The notes below the pieces were generated by a model. The model worked only from the letters and a program-made list of their open reading frames with translations. It searched no databases and was not told the DNA's origin. 64,000 nt of DNA from Duganella qianjiadongensis (GTDB lineage: Bacteria > Pseudomonadota > Gammaproteobacteria > Burkholderiales > Burkholderiaceae_D), in the NCBI RefSeq assembly GCF_009857915.1, contig NZ_WWCM01000011.1, positions 1 through 64,000 of the forward strand. Reading direction: 5' to 3'. Numbering within the stretch: position 1 is the first letter of the stretch; each line of letters begins with the position of its first letter. Shown piece after piece: positions 1 to 10,043 of this stretch. The position numbers and the translations under genes are program-made.

Positions 1-347
1 GTTCATCCGCACTCGTCGTTAAAATTGAAATCACCTCGAATGTTCAGGAGGGAGCTGCTGCGCCGAGCTCAGGAAAGCGGCGTTAATTAAGCGATAGGAT
101 GTGTCCGGTCATACGGGGGCAAGATCAAACCGACTTCCGCTTCGGGGCGGAAGCTGCCTGTCATTTGCAAAATATGCCTTTCTGAAATTCACCTACTAAC
201 TTCAATTGCAGGTATTAAACCGGAATAAATAGTTTAATTCAGATAGGAATGACTGGTGCAGCAGTGCACAAAGGGCAGAACTAGCTTTGAGCGGAAATGA
301 CTGAGTGGCCTTGACCGCGATACGCGTTCGCCACCTTCCAAGCGCTT
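1..347. other. Non-coding start of window
   Basis: I find no convincing gene here. The stretch is less GC-rich than its surroundings. It lies downstream of the minus-strand EAL-HDOD gene that ends at 348. A 7-bp hairpin (CTTCCGC at 134-140, GCGGAAG at 147-153, loop rich in TTCG) is present but has no T-run on either strand, so it is not a clear terminator. The region may hold the promoter of a gene left of the window, but no promoter could be assigned with confidence. Confidence 0.5.
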
Positions 348-1547
348 TTAAGCGGCCACGTTCTGCGCCCACGCCAGCGCGGCCAGATGGGCGGTATTGA
401 CTTCGAGCGGCGTCAGCTTGAGCGCGACCGCCAGAGATGACACCAGATCCGAATTGAGTTCGCAAGCTTCGGCCAGCGCCAGATACGGGCCGTATTTGCC
501 GTCGCGGTTGCGCAAGGCCGCTACCACATCGTCCGGTAGCTGAATGGCTGCCAGCACTTCATCCATGCTGATGCCCAGCAGACGGTCCAGCAGCGAGAAC
601 ATACCCGCCACAAACACCTGCTCGGCCTCGCCCTTGCCCAGCGCCTGCTGCGCCAGCAGTTCGGCCAGCCGCCCCCGCACCACCGCCGTCTCCAGCAGCA
701 CAGGCGAATAGCCGGTGGTACTGGCCGTGGCCAGCAGCAACGTCAGCCAGCGATACAGCGGCGCATAGCCGAGCAGCGCCAGCGCCTGCCGCAACGACTG
801 GATTTCCCGCCCCGCGCCGAAGCCGGCAGAATTGATAAAGCGCAGCAGCTTGTAGGACAGCGTGGCATCGCGCTTGAGCACGGCCTCGATCTGGCCCACA
901 TCGGCATTCTGGCGCACCATCTGCATCAGCTGCATGATGATGGTCTGGGCCGGGTTCAGGCCCTTCTGGTCATTGCTGGGGCGCGGCGTCAGGTGCAGCT
1001 TGCCGACAAAGGCATTCAGGCCCAGCAGCGCACAGGCATCGAAATCGGCCCAGTTGCTGACAGGCCGCGCCACCATCCCCACGGCAGCATGCTTGAGGGC
1101 CGCGTAGTTGCGCGCCTGATCGGCCACATCGGCACCGGAGAAACGCACTTCGACATAGCTGGCGATGGTAGGCAAACGGGTGCCGATGCGCAGCAGGTCT
1201 GCCTCGCGCAGCAAGATGCCCACGCCGCCGGCGCGCAGCCCCTGCACGGCCGCCATGGTATCGGGGTGCGATAAAGTGGCCGCCTTCAGCGCCAGCACCG
1301 TGTGCTGCGGCGGCAGCTGGTGCAGGGCATCGGCCGACAGCATGGACGGCACGGCTTCGAGAAACAGGGATTTATCGCGCAGCAGCCAGTCGCCTTCGGG
1401 ACTGACCAGCTGGCTGGCGACAAACGCCAGCAGCAGCTCCTGCTCGTCTGGCGTGGCCGCTGCGGCCGACCAGCACAACTCGTAGCCGAGCACGCGCTGG
1501 CGCGCATCGAGCAGCGGTTCACGCACTAGGAAAGCGGTCTGATGCAT
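348..1547 (-). CDS. EAL-HDOD signalling protein with degenerate EAL domain
   Basis: The 399-residue product matches the YuxH/CdgJ-type architecture: an N-terminal EAL-like domain (about 1-200) followed by an HDOD domain (about 205-395, with the pattern IEAVLKRDATLSYKLLRFIN). Where catalytic phosphodiesterases have the EAL signature this protein reads YELCW, so c-di-GMP hydrolysis is unlikely and a regulatory or scaffolding role is inferred. It is the last gene of the che block, directly after cheZ. I chose the ATG at 1547. The GTG at 1577 lies inside a 7-bp hairpin and would be hard to use. Relatives of this family affect motility and biofilm switching. Confidence 0.85.
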   Translation of the reverse strand: MHQTAFLVREPLLDARQRVLGYELCWSAAAATPDEQELLLAFVASQLVSPEGDWLLRDKSLFLEAVPSMLSADALHQLPPQHTVLALKAATLSHPDTMAAVQGLRAGGVGILLREADLLRIGTRLPTIASYVEVRFSGADVADQARNYAALKHAAVGMVARPVSNWADFDACALLGLNAFVGKLHLTPRPSNDQKGLNPAQTIIMQLMQMVRQNADVGQIEAVLKRDATLSYKLLRFINSAGFGAGREIQSLRQALALLGYAPLYRWLTLLLATASTTGYSPVLLETAVVRGRLAELLAQQALGKGEAEQVFVAGMFSLLDRLLGISMDEVLAAIQLPDDVVAALRNRDGKYGPYLALAEACELNSDLVSSLAVALKLTPLEVNTAHLAALAWAQNVAA

Positions 1548-1568
1548 GCTGCAAGGCCCAATGAGAGA

Positions 1569-1587
1569 GGCCCGCACTGGGCGGGCC
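1569..1587 (-). other. Hairpin between cheZ and the EAL-HDOD gene
   Basis: GGCCCGC and GCGGGCC form a perfect 7-bp stem with a 5-base loop between the cheZ stop and the next start. There is no T-run after it on the minus strand, so it may slow or protect the transcript, or tune expression of the last gene, rather than terminate. The effect is inference. Confidence 0.45.
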
Positions 1588-1595
1588 GGAACGGG

Positions 1596-2240
1596 TCAGA
1601 AACCTAGGCTGTCGAGCAAGTCATCCACCTGCCCTTGATCGGCCACCACATTTTCGCGCGTCGGGTTGATCTGCGGTCCGTTCATCAGACCGTCGTCGAG
1701 CTCCTTTTTCATCTGCTCCGGCGCAAAATCCACCAGCATCTGTACCAGCTGCTGTTCCAGATTCTGCGCGATGGCCGTGACCTTCTTGATCACCTGCCCC
1801 GTCAGATCCTGAAAATCCTGCGCCATCATGATTTCCATCAGATGGGCCTTGGTCTGGCTGGTGCCCGCTGCGGCCTGATCCAGCGCCGCTATGGTCTGCT
1901 CCGCCAGCGCCCGCCACGCAGCGTTATCTGCCTGCTCGCCGGCCGCCAGCAAACCATGCCACTCGGCCTTCAGGGTGCGGGCGTCGCCGCCTATCTGGTC
2001 CTGCAAGGGACTGGCCGCGTCGGTCGCGTTCAACACCTTCTGGGCTGCATCTTCGCTCAGCCGCGCCACGTAATCAAGGCGGTCACGCGCATCCGGAATG
2101 TCGGAAGCGGCTTTCTCTATCAGTTTATCGAGGCCCAGGCCGCGCAGACTGTCGTGCAGCGTGCGCGTCATGTGGCCTATACGCGACAGAAACTCCTCAT
2201 TCGGCACCATTGCTCCGGTGCCGCTGTGCTGCTCCACCAT
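1596..2240 (-). CDS. cheZ: Chemotaxis protein CheZ (CheY-P phosphatase)
   Basis: CheZ speeds dephosphorylation of CheY-P and so resets the flagellar switch signal. The 214-residue product carries the family's catalytic helix, with DLTGQ giving the Asp and Gln that correspond to E. coli D143 and Q147. It ends in VDDLLDSLGF, the C-terminal CheY-docking peptide. Length is normal for the family. The gene follows cheY with only a few bases between. The ATG at 2240 is preferred, with a GGAG at a sensible distance; a TTG at 2246 overlapping the cheY stop is an alternative. It lies in the che operon on the minus strand. Confidence 0.96.
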   Translation of the reverse strand: MVEQHSGTGAMVPNEEFLSRIGHMTRTLHDSLRGLGLDKLIEKAASDIPDARDRLDYVARLSEDAAQKVLNATDAASPLQDQIGGDARTLKAEWHGLLAAGEQADNAAWRALAEQTIAALDQAAAGTSQTKAHLMEIMMAQDFQDLTGQVIKKVTAIAQNLEQQLVQMLVDFAPEQMKKELDDGLMNGPQINPTRENVVADQGQVDDLLDSLGF

Positions 2241-2242
2241 CC

Positions 2243-2632
2243 TCAAGCTCCGAGTTTTTCGAAGATCTTGTTGAGTTTTTCATCCAGCGTAGCTGCGGTG
2301 AACGGCTTCACCACATAGCCATTGGCGCCGGCTTGTGCGGCAGCAATGATGTTTTCCTTCTTGGCTTCCGCAGTCACCATCAGCACTGGCAATTTGGCCA
2401 GAGCGGGATCGGCACGGATGTTTTGCAGCATGGTCAGACCATCCATATTTGGCATGTTCCAGTCCGACACGACGAAATCGAACGATTCAGCGCGCAGTTT
2501 GGCCAACGCCATCACGCCGTCTTCGGCTTCGTCGACATTGGCATAACCCAGTTCTTTCAACAGATTCCGGACGATGCGGCGCATCGTCGAAAAATCGTCT
2601 ACAACTAAAAATTTCATCTTTGGATCAGCCAT
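2243..2632 (-). CDS. cheY: Chemotaxis response regulator CheY
   Basis: Single-domain REC protein of 129 residues. It has the acidic pocket (VVDDFS), the phosphoacceptor Asp57 ([10 protein letters not shown]), the switch Thr (VTAEAK) and the conserved Lys in VVKPF, all very close to enterobacterial CheY. When phosphorylated by CheA it binds the flagellar motor switch. It sits between cheB and cheZ, the usual place for the motor-binding CheY, and about 120 bp separate it from cheB. A second cheY lies beside cheA at 10044-10409; this one is the better candidate for the main motor-binding form because it is coupled to cheZ. Confidence 0.96.
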   Translation of the reverse strand: MADPKMKFLVVDDFSTMRRIVRNLLKELGYANVDEAEDGVMALAKLRAESFDFVVSDWNMPNMDGLTMLQNIRADPALAKLPVLMVTAEAKKENIIAAAQAGANGYVVKPFTAATLDEKLNKIFEKLGA

Positions 2633-2755
2633 GAATTACTCCGTTGTTTCTCTACGCGGTTGTTAATAGTGTCTGCAATTGCGAGCAAGTTGTAGGATAG
2701 CATTTTCGTTGCTTGAAGGCGAACAAAGTCGCACTAAAACGTCACACTTGACATT

Positions 2756-3826
2756 TTATACGCGCAATGCCCGCATTCCGTGTGCGGCCAGGTGGCCGAG
2801 CACCATGCCCGGCAGGGCCGAAAGCGGCCCCACTTCATGGGCGGCGCCTATGGCAATCGCCTCGCGCGGCATGCCGAATACCACGCAGCTGGCCTCATCC
2901 TGGGCAAAATTATGCGCCCCCGCCTGCTTCATTTCCAGCATGCCGGCCGCGCCATCCTTGCCCATGCCCGTCAGGATCACCCCGACCGCATTCTTGCCGG
3001 CATGCTGGGCCGCCGAACGGAACAGCACGTCCACCGACGGACGGTGACGGTTGACGGGGTCGGCCTGATCGATGCGGGTCATGTAGTTGGCGCCGCTACG
3101 GGCCAGATACAGATGCGAATGGCCGGGCGCGATATACGCGTGTCCGGGCAGAATACGCTCGTTGCCGGCCGCTTCCTGCACCGAAATCTTGCACAGCGAG
3201 TCGAGCCGCTGGGCAAACGAACGGGTAAAGCCTTCCGGCATGTGCTGGGTAATCAGGATGCCCGGGCAGTCCGATGGCATCTGCATGAGGAATTCGCGGA
3301 TGGCTTCCGTGCCGCCCGTCGAAGCGCCGATGATGATCAGCTTTTCCGACGACGTCAGCGGATTGCGCAGCTGCGGCAGCTGGCTATGGGCTTCGCCGCC
3401 CGCTACCGGCAGGGTACGGGCGCGCACACGGGCCTTGGCGGCCGCACGGATCTTATCAGTAATCAAGTCGGTGTATTCGCGCATCCCGGCCTGGATCGAA
3501 ATCTTGGGTTTGGTAACAAAATCGACGGCGCCCAGCTCCAGCGCGCGCATGGTGATTTCCGAGCCGCGCTCGGTCAGCGAGGACACCATCACCACCGGCA
3601 TGGGACGCAGACGCATCAGCTTTTCGAGGAAGTCCAGCCCGTCCATCTTGGGCATTTCCACGTCCAGCGTCAGCACATCGGGATTGGTCTGCTTGATCAG
3701 CTCGCGCGCCACCAGCGGGTCCGGTGCCGTCGCCACCACCTGCATGTCGGGCTGACTATTAATGATCTCGCTCATGACGCTACGGATCAGCGCCGAGTCG
3801 TCCACGATCAGAACTTTGGTCTTCAT
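2756..3826 (-). CDS. cheB: Chemotaxis methylesterase/deamidase CheB
   Basis: The 356-residue protein has an N-terminal receiver domain with phosphoacceptor Asp55 ([11 protein letters not shown]) and a C-terminal methylesterase domain with the catalytic triad Ser169 ([11 protein letters not shown]), His194 (TQHMPEGF) and Asp291 ([10 protein letters not shown]). It removes methyl groups from MCPs and deamidates them when activated by CheA, giving adaptation. Gene order cheR-cheD-cheB upstream of cheY-cheZ is typical for beta-proteobacteria. The MCP at 5415 carries a C-terminal pentapeptide of the sort that tethers CheR and CheB. Confidence 0.97.
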   Translation of the reverse strand: MKTKVLIVDDSALIRSVMSEIINSQPDMQVVATAPDPLVARELIKQTNPDVLTLDVEMPKMDGLDFLEKLMRLRPMPVVMVSSLTERGSEITMRALELGAVDFVTKPKISIQAGMREYTDLITDKIRAAAKARVRARTLPVAGGEAHSQLPQLRNPLTSSEKLIIIGASTGGTEAIREFLMQMPSDCPGILITQHMPEGFTRSFAQRLDSLCKISVQEAAGNERILPGHAYIAPGHSHLYLARSGANYMTRIDQADPVNRHRPSVDVLFRSAAQHAGKNAVGVILTGMGKDGAAGMLEMKQAGAHNFAQDEASCVVFGMPREAIAIGAAHEVGPLSALPGMVLGHLAAHGMRALRV

Positions 3827-3866
3827 TACATACTACTTTCCGGGCAAATGGCCCTTGCTACATGGA

Positions 3867-4463
3867 TCAGAACAGATCAATCTCACCAGCCACCGGCGCC
3901 ACTTTGAGGCGGCTGGCGTACTCGATTTCGCGTTTAACCAGCGTATCGTTATGAGTCTGCATCAGTTTCTTGACCAATACCTTGCCCGTGCGGGGGAAGT
4001 AATACACTTTGCGCGGGTGCACATCGTTGAGATCTTCCGCCACCACACGGATTTTTTCCACTTTCAGAAAATTGAGCACGAAGGCGGCATTGCGTTCGCC
4101 CACGTTAATCGCCGTAAATCCCTTCAGCACAGCGCCGCCGCCGAAGCACTTGGCTTCCAGATTCTCGCGCTTGGCGCCGGCCTTGAGCAGATCGTTGATC
4201 AGCACCTCCATCGCATACGTGCCATAACGGGCCGAAGCCGATACCGGACTATTCGGTTCGCCGCCATCGGGCAGCATGAAGTGGTTCATCCCGCCCAGCC
4301 CCGTCACGCGGTCGCGGATGCAGGCCGACACGCAGGAACCGAGCACGGTGACGATCACCATTTCCTTGTTCGTATAATAATACTCGCCCGGCAGGATTTT
4401 GGCGGCCTGACAATTAAAGGTCCGGTCAAAATACACATTGGTGGCAAATTGTTCGAGGTCCAT
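3867..4463 (-). CDS. cheD: Chemoreceptor glutamine deamidase CheD
   Basis: CheD of 198 residues. The family's catalytic Cys and His are visible at Cys44 ([10 protein letters not shown]) and His61 (GGMNHFMLP). The enzyme deamidates specific glutamines on MCPs and assists adaptation. It lies between cheR and cheB with short gaps, so it is almost certainly cotranscribed. Its C-terminal extension (about 165-198) is longer than in the Thermotoga protein but usual in beta-proteobacteria. Confidence 0.95.
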   Translation of the reverse strand: MDLEQFATNVYFDRTFNCQAAKILPGEYYYTNKEMVIVTVLGSCVSACIRDRVTGLGGMNHFMLPDGGEPNSPVSASARYGTYAMEVLINDLLKAGAKRENLEAKCFGGGAVLKGFTAINVGERNAAFVLNFLKVEKIRVVAEDLNDVHPRKVYYFPRTGKVLVKKLMQTHNDTLVKREIEYASRLKVAPVAGEIDLF

Positions 4464-4472
4464 AATTTCCTC

Positions 4473-5342
4473 TCACAGCCGGGCAGCAGCTTTTTGCGCC
4501 GCGCCACGATGCTGATCGTCCAGTTCATACACGGTCTTGCCGCGCAGTTTCAGCGCATCGGACACGTACAGGAAGTTTTCCGAGTGGCCCGCAAACAGCA
4601 GCGCATCCGGTTTCATCAGCGGAACAAAGCGCGCCAGGATCTTGCGCTGGGTGGCCTTGTCGAAATAAATCATCACATTGCGGCAGAAAATCACATCGAA
4701 CTGGCCGCTGATCGGCCAGCCTTCGGCCAGCAGATTGAGCTGCTTGAAGGTGATCAGATTACGTAGTTCGGGCCGCACGCGCGCATAGCCGGCCTTGTCG
4801 CCTTTGCCGCGCAGGAAAAAGCGCCGCGCCCGCTCCGGCGCCATCTTGTCCAGACGGTCCATGGTATAGACGCCGTTGGCGGCATGGGCCAGCACATTGG
4901 TGTCGATATCGGTGGCGATGATGTGGCAGTTCGGCGTGAGCGTATTGAACGCTTCGCACACCGTCATGGCGATCGAATACGGTTCTTCGCCGGTGGAGCT
5001 GGCCGAGCACCAGATATTGATGGTCTCGCGCTTGCCGCGGATATGCTCCGCCAGCAGGGGGAAGTGATGGGCTTCGCGGAAGAACGAGGTCAGATTGGTG
5101 GTCAGCGCGTTAGTAAACGCTTCCCACTCGTCGTCGCCCAGTCGCCCTGCTTCCAGATCGTCGAGGTATTTGCCGAACGACTCGATGCCGGTGGCGCGCA
5201 GACGCCGCGCCAGCCGGCTGTACACCATTTCCTGCTTGCTGTCGGCCAGCGAAATGCCGGCCCGCTTGTAGATCAGCCCGCGTACACGCTCGAAGTCCTT
5301 GGCGTGAAATTCAAATTCTTTACTGCCTTTGGTATGCGGCAT
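4473..5342 (-). CDS. cheR: Chemotaxis methyltransferase CheR
   Basis: A SAM-dependent glutamate O-methyltransferase of 289 residues that methylates MCPs. The N-terminal helical domain (about 10-80) and the class I SAM domain are present (IWCSASSTGEEPYSIAM near residue 109, and VIFCRNVMIYFD near 215). It is followed closely by cheD and preceded by the MCP gene whose product ends in an xWxxF-type pentapeptide, the known docking site for the CheR beta-subdomain. Start ATG at 5342. Confidence 0.96.
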   Translation of the reverse strand: MPHTKGSKEFEFHAKDFERVRGLIYKRAGISLADSKQEMVYSRLARRLRATGIESFGKYLDDLEAGRLGDDEWEAFTNALTTNLTSFFREAHHFPLLAEHIRGKRETINIWCSASSTGEEPYSIAMTVCEAFNTLTPNCHIIATDIDTNVLAHAANGVYTMDRLDKMAPERARRFFLRGKGDKAGYARVRPELRNLITFKQLNLLAEGWPISGQFDVIFCRNVMIYFDKATQRKILARFVPLMKPDALLFAGHSENFLYVSDALKLRGKTVYELDDQHRGAAQKAAARL

Positions 5343-5414
5343 ATTCTTAAATCCTTAACTCAGTCGCGAAGATGCCGTGCCAGCCGCACGCCGGAAGGCG
5401 TGCGGCCTTGCTGC

Positions 5415-7145
5415 TTAAAACTCTTCCCACTCGTCGCTTGCAGCGGGGGCAGGAGTGCTGAGTTTTTTCGGTGCGGCAGCGCGCGCGGGCGCCGCCGCCG
5501 GACGTGGTGCAGCGACGGCGGGAGCTGGGGCCGGAGCAGGTGCCGGCGCAGCAGCCGGACGCGGCAGCACGCGCGCCGCCGGACGGCGCGCATCCTGATC
5601 GTACGACAGCTTGAAGATGCTCACAGCCTGCGCCAGCATCTGGGCCTGCTCTTCCATGCTTTCGGCCGCAGCGGCAGCTTCTTCCACCAGCGCAGCATTC
5701 TGCTGGGTCATTTCGTCCATCTGGGTGATGGCCTGATTGACTTCTTCGATGCCGTTGCTCTGTTCCTGGGTTGCCGCCGTAATTTCGCCCATGATGTCGG
5801 CCACCTGACGGATCGAGGTCACCACCAGATCCATGGTCTGGCCTGCTTCGTCCACCAGCTTGCTGCCCGCATCGACTTTCTCTACCGAGTCGCTGATCAG
5901 TTCCTTGATTTCCTTGGCAGCGCCAGCGGAACGCTGGGCCAGATTACGCACTTCCGACGCCACCACGGCGAAGCCGCGGCCCTGTTCGCCGGCACGGGCG
6001 GCTTCCACTGCAGCATTGAGCGCCAGAATATTGGTCTGGAAAGCGATGCCGTCGATCACGCCGATAATATCCACGATCTTGCTCGACGATGCCTTGATCG
6101 AACCCATGGTGTCGACCACCTGCGAGACCACCATGCCGCCTTTTTCTGCCACCGACGACGCGGTCACGGCCAGCTGGTTAGCCTGACGGGCATTGTCGGC
6201 ATTTTGTTTCACGGTGCTGGTCAGCTCTTCCATCGAGGACGCGGTTTCTTCCAGCGAGCTGGCCTGCGCTTCGGTACGGGCCGACAGATCGGCATTGCCC
6301 GAAGCGATTTCCTGCGACGCCGTCGAAATCAGTTCGGTACCGGTACGCACATCGCCCACCGTTTTGGCCAGACTCTCGTTCATGTCTTTCAGCGCCTGCA
6401 GCAGCTCGCTGGTTTCATCATGGCCTTCGACGTGCACGTGCGACGTCAGTTCGCCCGCTGCCACTTTCTGCGCTACGGCTACGGCGCCGGCCAGCGGCAC
6501 GGTAATCGAACGGGTGGTCACTGCGGCGCACACCACGCCGATGGCCACGGCCACGCCGCCGATGACGAACAGCAGCACCATCAGGCCGCGGTCGGCAGTC
6601 ACGGAACCAGCCATCACTTCGGCCGCATTGGCCTGCTGCATTTCCACCAGTTTGTTGATCAGACCCAGCGTCTGCTGGTTGAGCGGATCGATACGGCCGG
6701 AAATCACCTTGGCCGCGCCTTCGCTGTTAAACGCCAGCACCTGGCCAATGGCTTCCTTGAAGGCCTTGTCCACATCGGCGTCGAGCGCAGCGATTTCGGA
6801 CAGGGCTTTCTTTTCCGCCTCATTCAGGCCCAGCGCCTTCAGATCGACCACGGCCTTTTCATAGCGGGCACGCTGGTCTTTCACTTTCTGCTCTTCCTTC
6901 TGCATCAGGCTGACGTCCGATTGCAGACCGATGTTGCGCATGGCTATGCCGGTTTCCAGCATGGCGCTCTTCATGGTGCCGGCCAGCAGATTTTTACTGG
7001 TACTCAGTTCCAGCCCCTTGGTCAGCTTGCTCTTATTGCTGTAGTTCAGATAGTTGGTCATCAGGACCATGGCTACCAGTATCAGCAAAATAGCGCCGAA
7101 GCCCAGACGCAGCCGTGCACCTATCTTGAAATCGCGTAAATTCAT
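5415..7145 (-). CDS. Methyl-accepting chemotaxis protein with C-terminal tether
   Basis: Tsr/Tar-like receptor of 576 residues: TM1 (about 14-32), a periplasmic four-helix ligand domain (about 35-188), TM2 (about 190-212), HAMP (about 213-265) and the signalling domain with the very conserved hairpin tip ([16 protein letters not shown]). After residue 525 there is a long Ala/Pro-rich flexible linker that ends in EWEEF, matching the xWxxF pentapeptide that recruits CheR and CheB. It sits between cheW and cheR, so it is the che-operon receptor. The ligand cannot be read from the sequence. Confidence 0.95.
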   Translation of the reverse strand: MNLRDFKIGARLRLGFGAILLILVAMVLMTNYLNYSNKSKLTKGLELSTSKNLLAGTMKSAMLETGIAMRNIGLQSDVSLMQKEEQKVKDQRARYEKAVVDLKALGLNEAEKKALSEIAALDADVDKAFKEAIGQVLAFNSEGAAKVISGRIDPLNQQTLGLINKLVEMQQANAAEVMAGSVTADRGLMVLLFVIGGVAVAIGVVCAAVTTRSITVPLAGAVAVAQKVAAGELTSHVHVEGHDETSELLQALKDMNESLAKTVGDVRTGTELISTASQEIASGNADLSARTEAQASSLEETASSMEELTSTVKQNADNARQANQLAVTASSVAEKGGMVVSQVVDTMGSIKASSSKIVDIIGVIDGIAFQTNILALNAAVEAARAGEQGRGFAVVASEVRNLAQRSAGAAKEIKELISDSVEKVDAGSKLVDEAGQTMDLVVTSIRQVADIMGEITAATQEQSNGIEEVNQAITQMDEMTQQNAALVEEAAAAAESMEEQAQMLAQAVSIFKLSYDQDARRPAARVLPRPAAAPAPAPAPAPAVAAPRPAAAPARAAAPKKLSTPAPAASDEWEEF

Positions 7146-7275
7146 GTTGTTTCTCCCCTAGCTGTCTATGCTGGCAGGCCGCAGTGCGTACCGGGGTCCT
7201 GCCTTAATTATGAAACTCTTGTGGCGCACTCTTCTGGGCGCTTGTATTCCTTGCGAACTGCGTTAGCGGCGCGGT

Positions 7276-7764
7276 TTAGGCCGCCAGCTGTTCCATTAAT
7301 CCCATTTCTTCACTGGCCATCAGTTTGTCGATGTTCACCAATATCAGCATACGCTCATCGATGGTGCCCAGTCCAACCATATACTCGCTGCTGAAGGCCG
7401 TGCCCATCTCCGGCGCCGGCTTGACCTGCTCGGGCGTCAGCGTGGTCACGTCGGAAACCGAGTCCACCACCATGCCCACTACCCGTCCGCTGATATTGAG
7501 GATAATTACCACAGTGAACTGGTCATACACGGGTTCGCCAAGTTGAAACTTGATCCGCATGTCAACCACGGGAATGATGATGCCGCGCAGATTGATCACG
7601 CCCTTGATGAATTCCGGCGCGTTGGCTATCCGCGTCACCGTTTCGTAGCCGCGGATTTCCTGCACTTTCAGAATATCGATGCCGTATTCTTCCTTGCCCA
7701 GCGTGAAGGCCAGATATTCGTGTCCGGCGATTTCCTCGGCTGCATTGCTCAGTATGTCTGCCAT
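7276..7764 (-). CDS. cheW: Chemotaxis coupling protein CheW
   Basis: CheW of 162 residues, a single CheW/SH3-like domain ([26 protein letters not shown] at the start, given in part) that links receptors to CheA. It directly follows cheA (about 20 bp), as in many che operons. The usual conserved features are visible, such as [13 protein letters not shown]. An orphan CheW-like protein lies at 56071-56553; this one is the canonical partner of the local CheA. Confidence 0.96.
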   Translation of the reverse strand: MADILSNAAEEIAGHEYLAFTLGKEEYGIDILKVQEIRGYETVTRIANAPEFIKGVINLRGIIIPVVDMRIKFQLGEPVYDQFTVVIILNISGRVVGMVVDSVSDVTTLTPEQVKPAPEMGTAFSSEYMVGLGTIDERMLILVNIDKLMASEEMGLMEQLAA

Positions 7765-7784
7765 ATCGAAGTCCTTGACGAGAG

Positions 7785-9998
7785 TTAGCTAAAAATCTGT
7801 TCGTCAGCCAGTTGCCGCGACGAGCGGATCAGGGCTGCCACATCGAGAATCAGGGCCACACCGCCATCACCGAGGATGGTGGCACCGGAAATACCTGCTA
7901 CCTTGCGATAATTCGACTCCAGATTCTTCACCACGACCTGCTGCTGACCCACCAGTTCATCGATGAACAGGCAGGCTTTGCGGCCTTCCGTTTCGATGAT
8001 CACCACGATGCCCTGGCAGGGATCGGTAAAGCGCGGCGTGATGTCGAACATCTGGTACAGCGGCACCAGCGGCAGGTATTCGCCACGCACTTTGATGACG
8101 CGGCCCTTGCCGCTGATTTCCTTGACATCGTCCGGCACCGGCTGCAGCGATTCCACCACAAAGCCCAGCGGCAGAATGTAGACTTCCTCGCCCACGCGGA
8201 TCGACATGCCGTCCAGAATCGCCAGCGTCAGCGGCAGCGAAATCGAGATGGTAGTGCCGAAACCGCGCGCCGAACGGATATCCACTACCCCGCCCATGGC
8301 GCTGATATTGCGCTTGACCACGTCCATGCCCACGCCTCGGCCCGACACGTCGGTGACCTGTTCCGCAGTAGAGAAACCCGGTGCAAAGATCAGCTGCCAG
8401 ACGTCGGCGTCGCTCATGTTTTCGCTCAGCGGCACACCATTCTGCTCGGCCTTGGCCAGGATCTTTTCACGATTCAGGCCGCCGCCATCATCGGACACTT
8501 CGATGATGATGTTGCCACCCTGATGGGCTGCCGACAGGAACAGCCGCCCCGCATCGCTCTTGCCGGCGGCGCGCCGCACGGCCGGCATTTCGATGCCGTG
8601 GTCGATGGAATTACGCACCAGATGGGTGAGCGGATCGACGATGCGCTCGATCAGGCCCTTGTCGAGCTCCGTGGCCGCGCCATTGGTGATGAAATCGACT
8701 TTCTTGCCCAGTTTGGCCGCCAGATCGCGCACCATGCGCGGGAAGCGCGAGAACACGAAGTCCATCGGCATCATGCGGATCGACATCACGGCTTCCTGCA
8801 GATCGCGGGTATTGCGCGTCAGCTGGCTGACCCCGTTGAGCAGGCGCTCATGCTTCATCGGATCGAGGATGCCGACCCGCTGCTCTATCATGGCCTGGGT
8901 AATCACCAGCTCGCCCACCAGATTGATCAGCTGGTCGACTTTTTCGATCGACACCCGGATCGAGGACGATTCGGCGCCCGCGCCATGCGGCACAGGGTGC
9001 GCTTTTTCCTCTTTCTTGGCAGCCGCTTTCTTTTCCTCTTCGGCGATCTGCTGCGGCGTCGGGCCGCTATCGACGATGCCGGCATTGGCACGGATCTGCT
9101 CTACCGGCTGGAAGAAACCGTAGCCGCGCGCATCTTCGCTGCTCGCTTCCGCATTGGCGCGGATTTCGTCGAGCGGCTGGAAGAAGCCATAGCCTTCGCC
9201 ATCCTTGGCCGCAGCGCCACCCTGCGGCTGCAGTTCGGTGTTATCGAAGAAGCCGTAACCGAGCGCATTCTCCACCTTGGCGCGTTCGTCGCCTTCCAGT
9301 CTGGCCTGCGCGTCGTCGAGCGGCGGCAGCTCGGTCACCTTCATGTCGTCCGGATTGAGCACGAAGGAACAGATCGCGATCAGATCATCCAGACTCTCAT
9401 GGGTGGTGACCAGCATGGCATTGCGGTCTTTATCGAGCGGCGTGATCGACACATGGCCCATCAGACCCAGTTCCGCACCCAGCGCCTGCACTTCGCGGTG
9501 CGCCATGGCTGGCAGCTCCAGCCGGAAGCGCTTGCCGCCGCTGTGATCGACCGCGTGCGCTTCGTTCGAATGGAACGACGGCGCTATCGGCGCCATGGCA
9601 GTCACCGGCACGTCCTGCGCCAGCGATTGCAGCATCATGCGCACATTGCCGACGGCATCCTGATCCACATTGCTGCCATGGCGGTGGCCATCGAGCTGCA
9701 TTTTCAGAATATCCTTGGCGGCCAGGAAGGCATCCACATGCTCGGCCGTCAGCCGCATTTCACCCTTGCGCACGCGATCGAGCAGGGTTTCCAGAATATG
9801 GGTCACTTCGGTCATGTCGGTGATGCCGAAAGTCGACGCCCCGCCCTTGACGGAGTGGGCGGTCCGGAACACGGCATTCAGGTCTTCCGCGTCCGGATGC
9901 TCGACATCGACGGCAAGCAACAGCCGTTCCATTTCAGCCAGCAATTCTTCGGCTTCATCGAAGAAGACCTGAAAGAACTGGCTAATATCGATGGTCAT
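7785..9998 (-). CDS. cheA: Chemotaxis histidine kinase CheA
   Basis: CheA of 737 residues. P1/Hpt with phosphoacceptor His48 ([10 protein letters not shown]) is followed by a P2-like domain (about 155-225), a long linker (about 230-345), P3 dimerisation (about 346-410), P4 ATPase with N box ([10 protein letters not shown], near 461) and G boxes (DDGGGL, GRGVGMD), and P5 CheW-like (about 595-735). The linker is unusual: the motif GYGFF occurs three times at residues 247-251, 269-273 and 292-296, with QPxxxIRANA following the last two. It lies in the order cheY-cheA-cheW-mcp. It phosphorylates both CheY proteins and CheB. Confidence 0.97.
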   Translation of the reverse strand: MTIDISQFFQVFFDEAEELLAEMERLLLAVDVEHPDAEDLNAVFRTAHSVKGGASTFGITDMTEVTHILETLLDRVRKGEMRLTAEHVDAFLAAKDILKMQLDGHRHGSNVDQDAVGNVRMMLQSLAQDVPVTAMAPIAPSFHSNEAHAVDHSGGKRFRLELPAMAHREVQALGAELGLMGHVSITPLDKDRNAMLVTTHESLDDLIAICSFVLNPDDMKVTELPPLDDAQARLEGDERAKVENALGYGFFDNTELQPQGGAAAKDGEGYGFFQPLDEIRANAEASSEDARGYGFFQPVEQIRANAGIVDSGPTPQQIAEEEKKAAAKKEEKAHPVPHGAGAESSSIRVSIEKVDQLINLVGELVITQAMIEQRVGILDPMKHERLLNGVSQLTRNTRDLQEAVMSIRMMPMDFVFSRFPRMVRDLAAKLGKKVDFITNGAATELDKGLIERIVDPLTHLVRNSIDHGIEMPAVRRAAGKSDAGRLFLSAAHQGGNIIIEVSDDGGGLNREKILAKAEQNGVPLSENMSDADVWQLIFAPGFSTAEQVTDVSGRGVGMDVVKRNISAMGGVVDIRSARGFGTTISISLPLTLAILDGMSIRVGEEVYILPLGFVVESLQPVPDDVKEISGKGRVIKVRGEYLPLVPLYQMFDITPRFTDPCQGIVVIIETEGRKACLFIDELVGQQQVVVKNLESNYRKVAGISGATILGDGGVALILDVAALIRSSRQLADEQIFS
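9111..9260 (-). repeat. Three GYGFF repeats in the CheA linker
   Basis: In-frame repeats inside cheA encode GYGFF three times within 50 residues (247-296). The last two units share a longer pattern, GYGFFQPxxxIRANA. The aromatic motif stands out in an otherwise acidic, Ala-rich linker between the P2-like and P3 domains and suggests short linear binding motifs or a sticker-type element. Confidence 0.8.
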
Positions 9999-10043
9999 GG
10001 TGATACTCCCTTGTTTACACTCAGCATGTTTGCCTGCGCGGGA

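Noticed and set aside
131..153. Terminator at the left end of the window
   Set aside because: The 7-bp hairpin has no T-run on either strand.
202..465. An 87-codon frame at the left edge
   Set aside because: Overlaps the 3' end of the EAL-HDOD gene in another frame, no ribosome-binding site, no recognisable domain.
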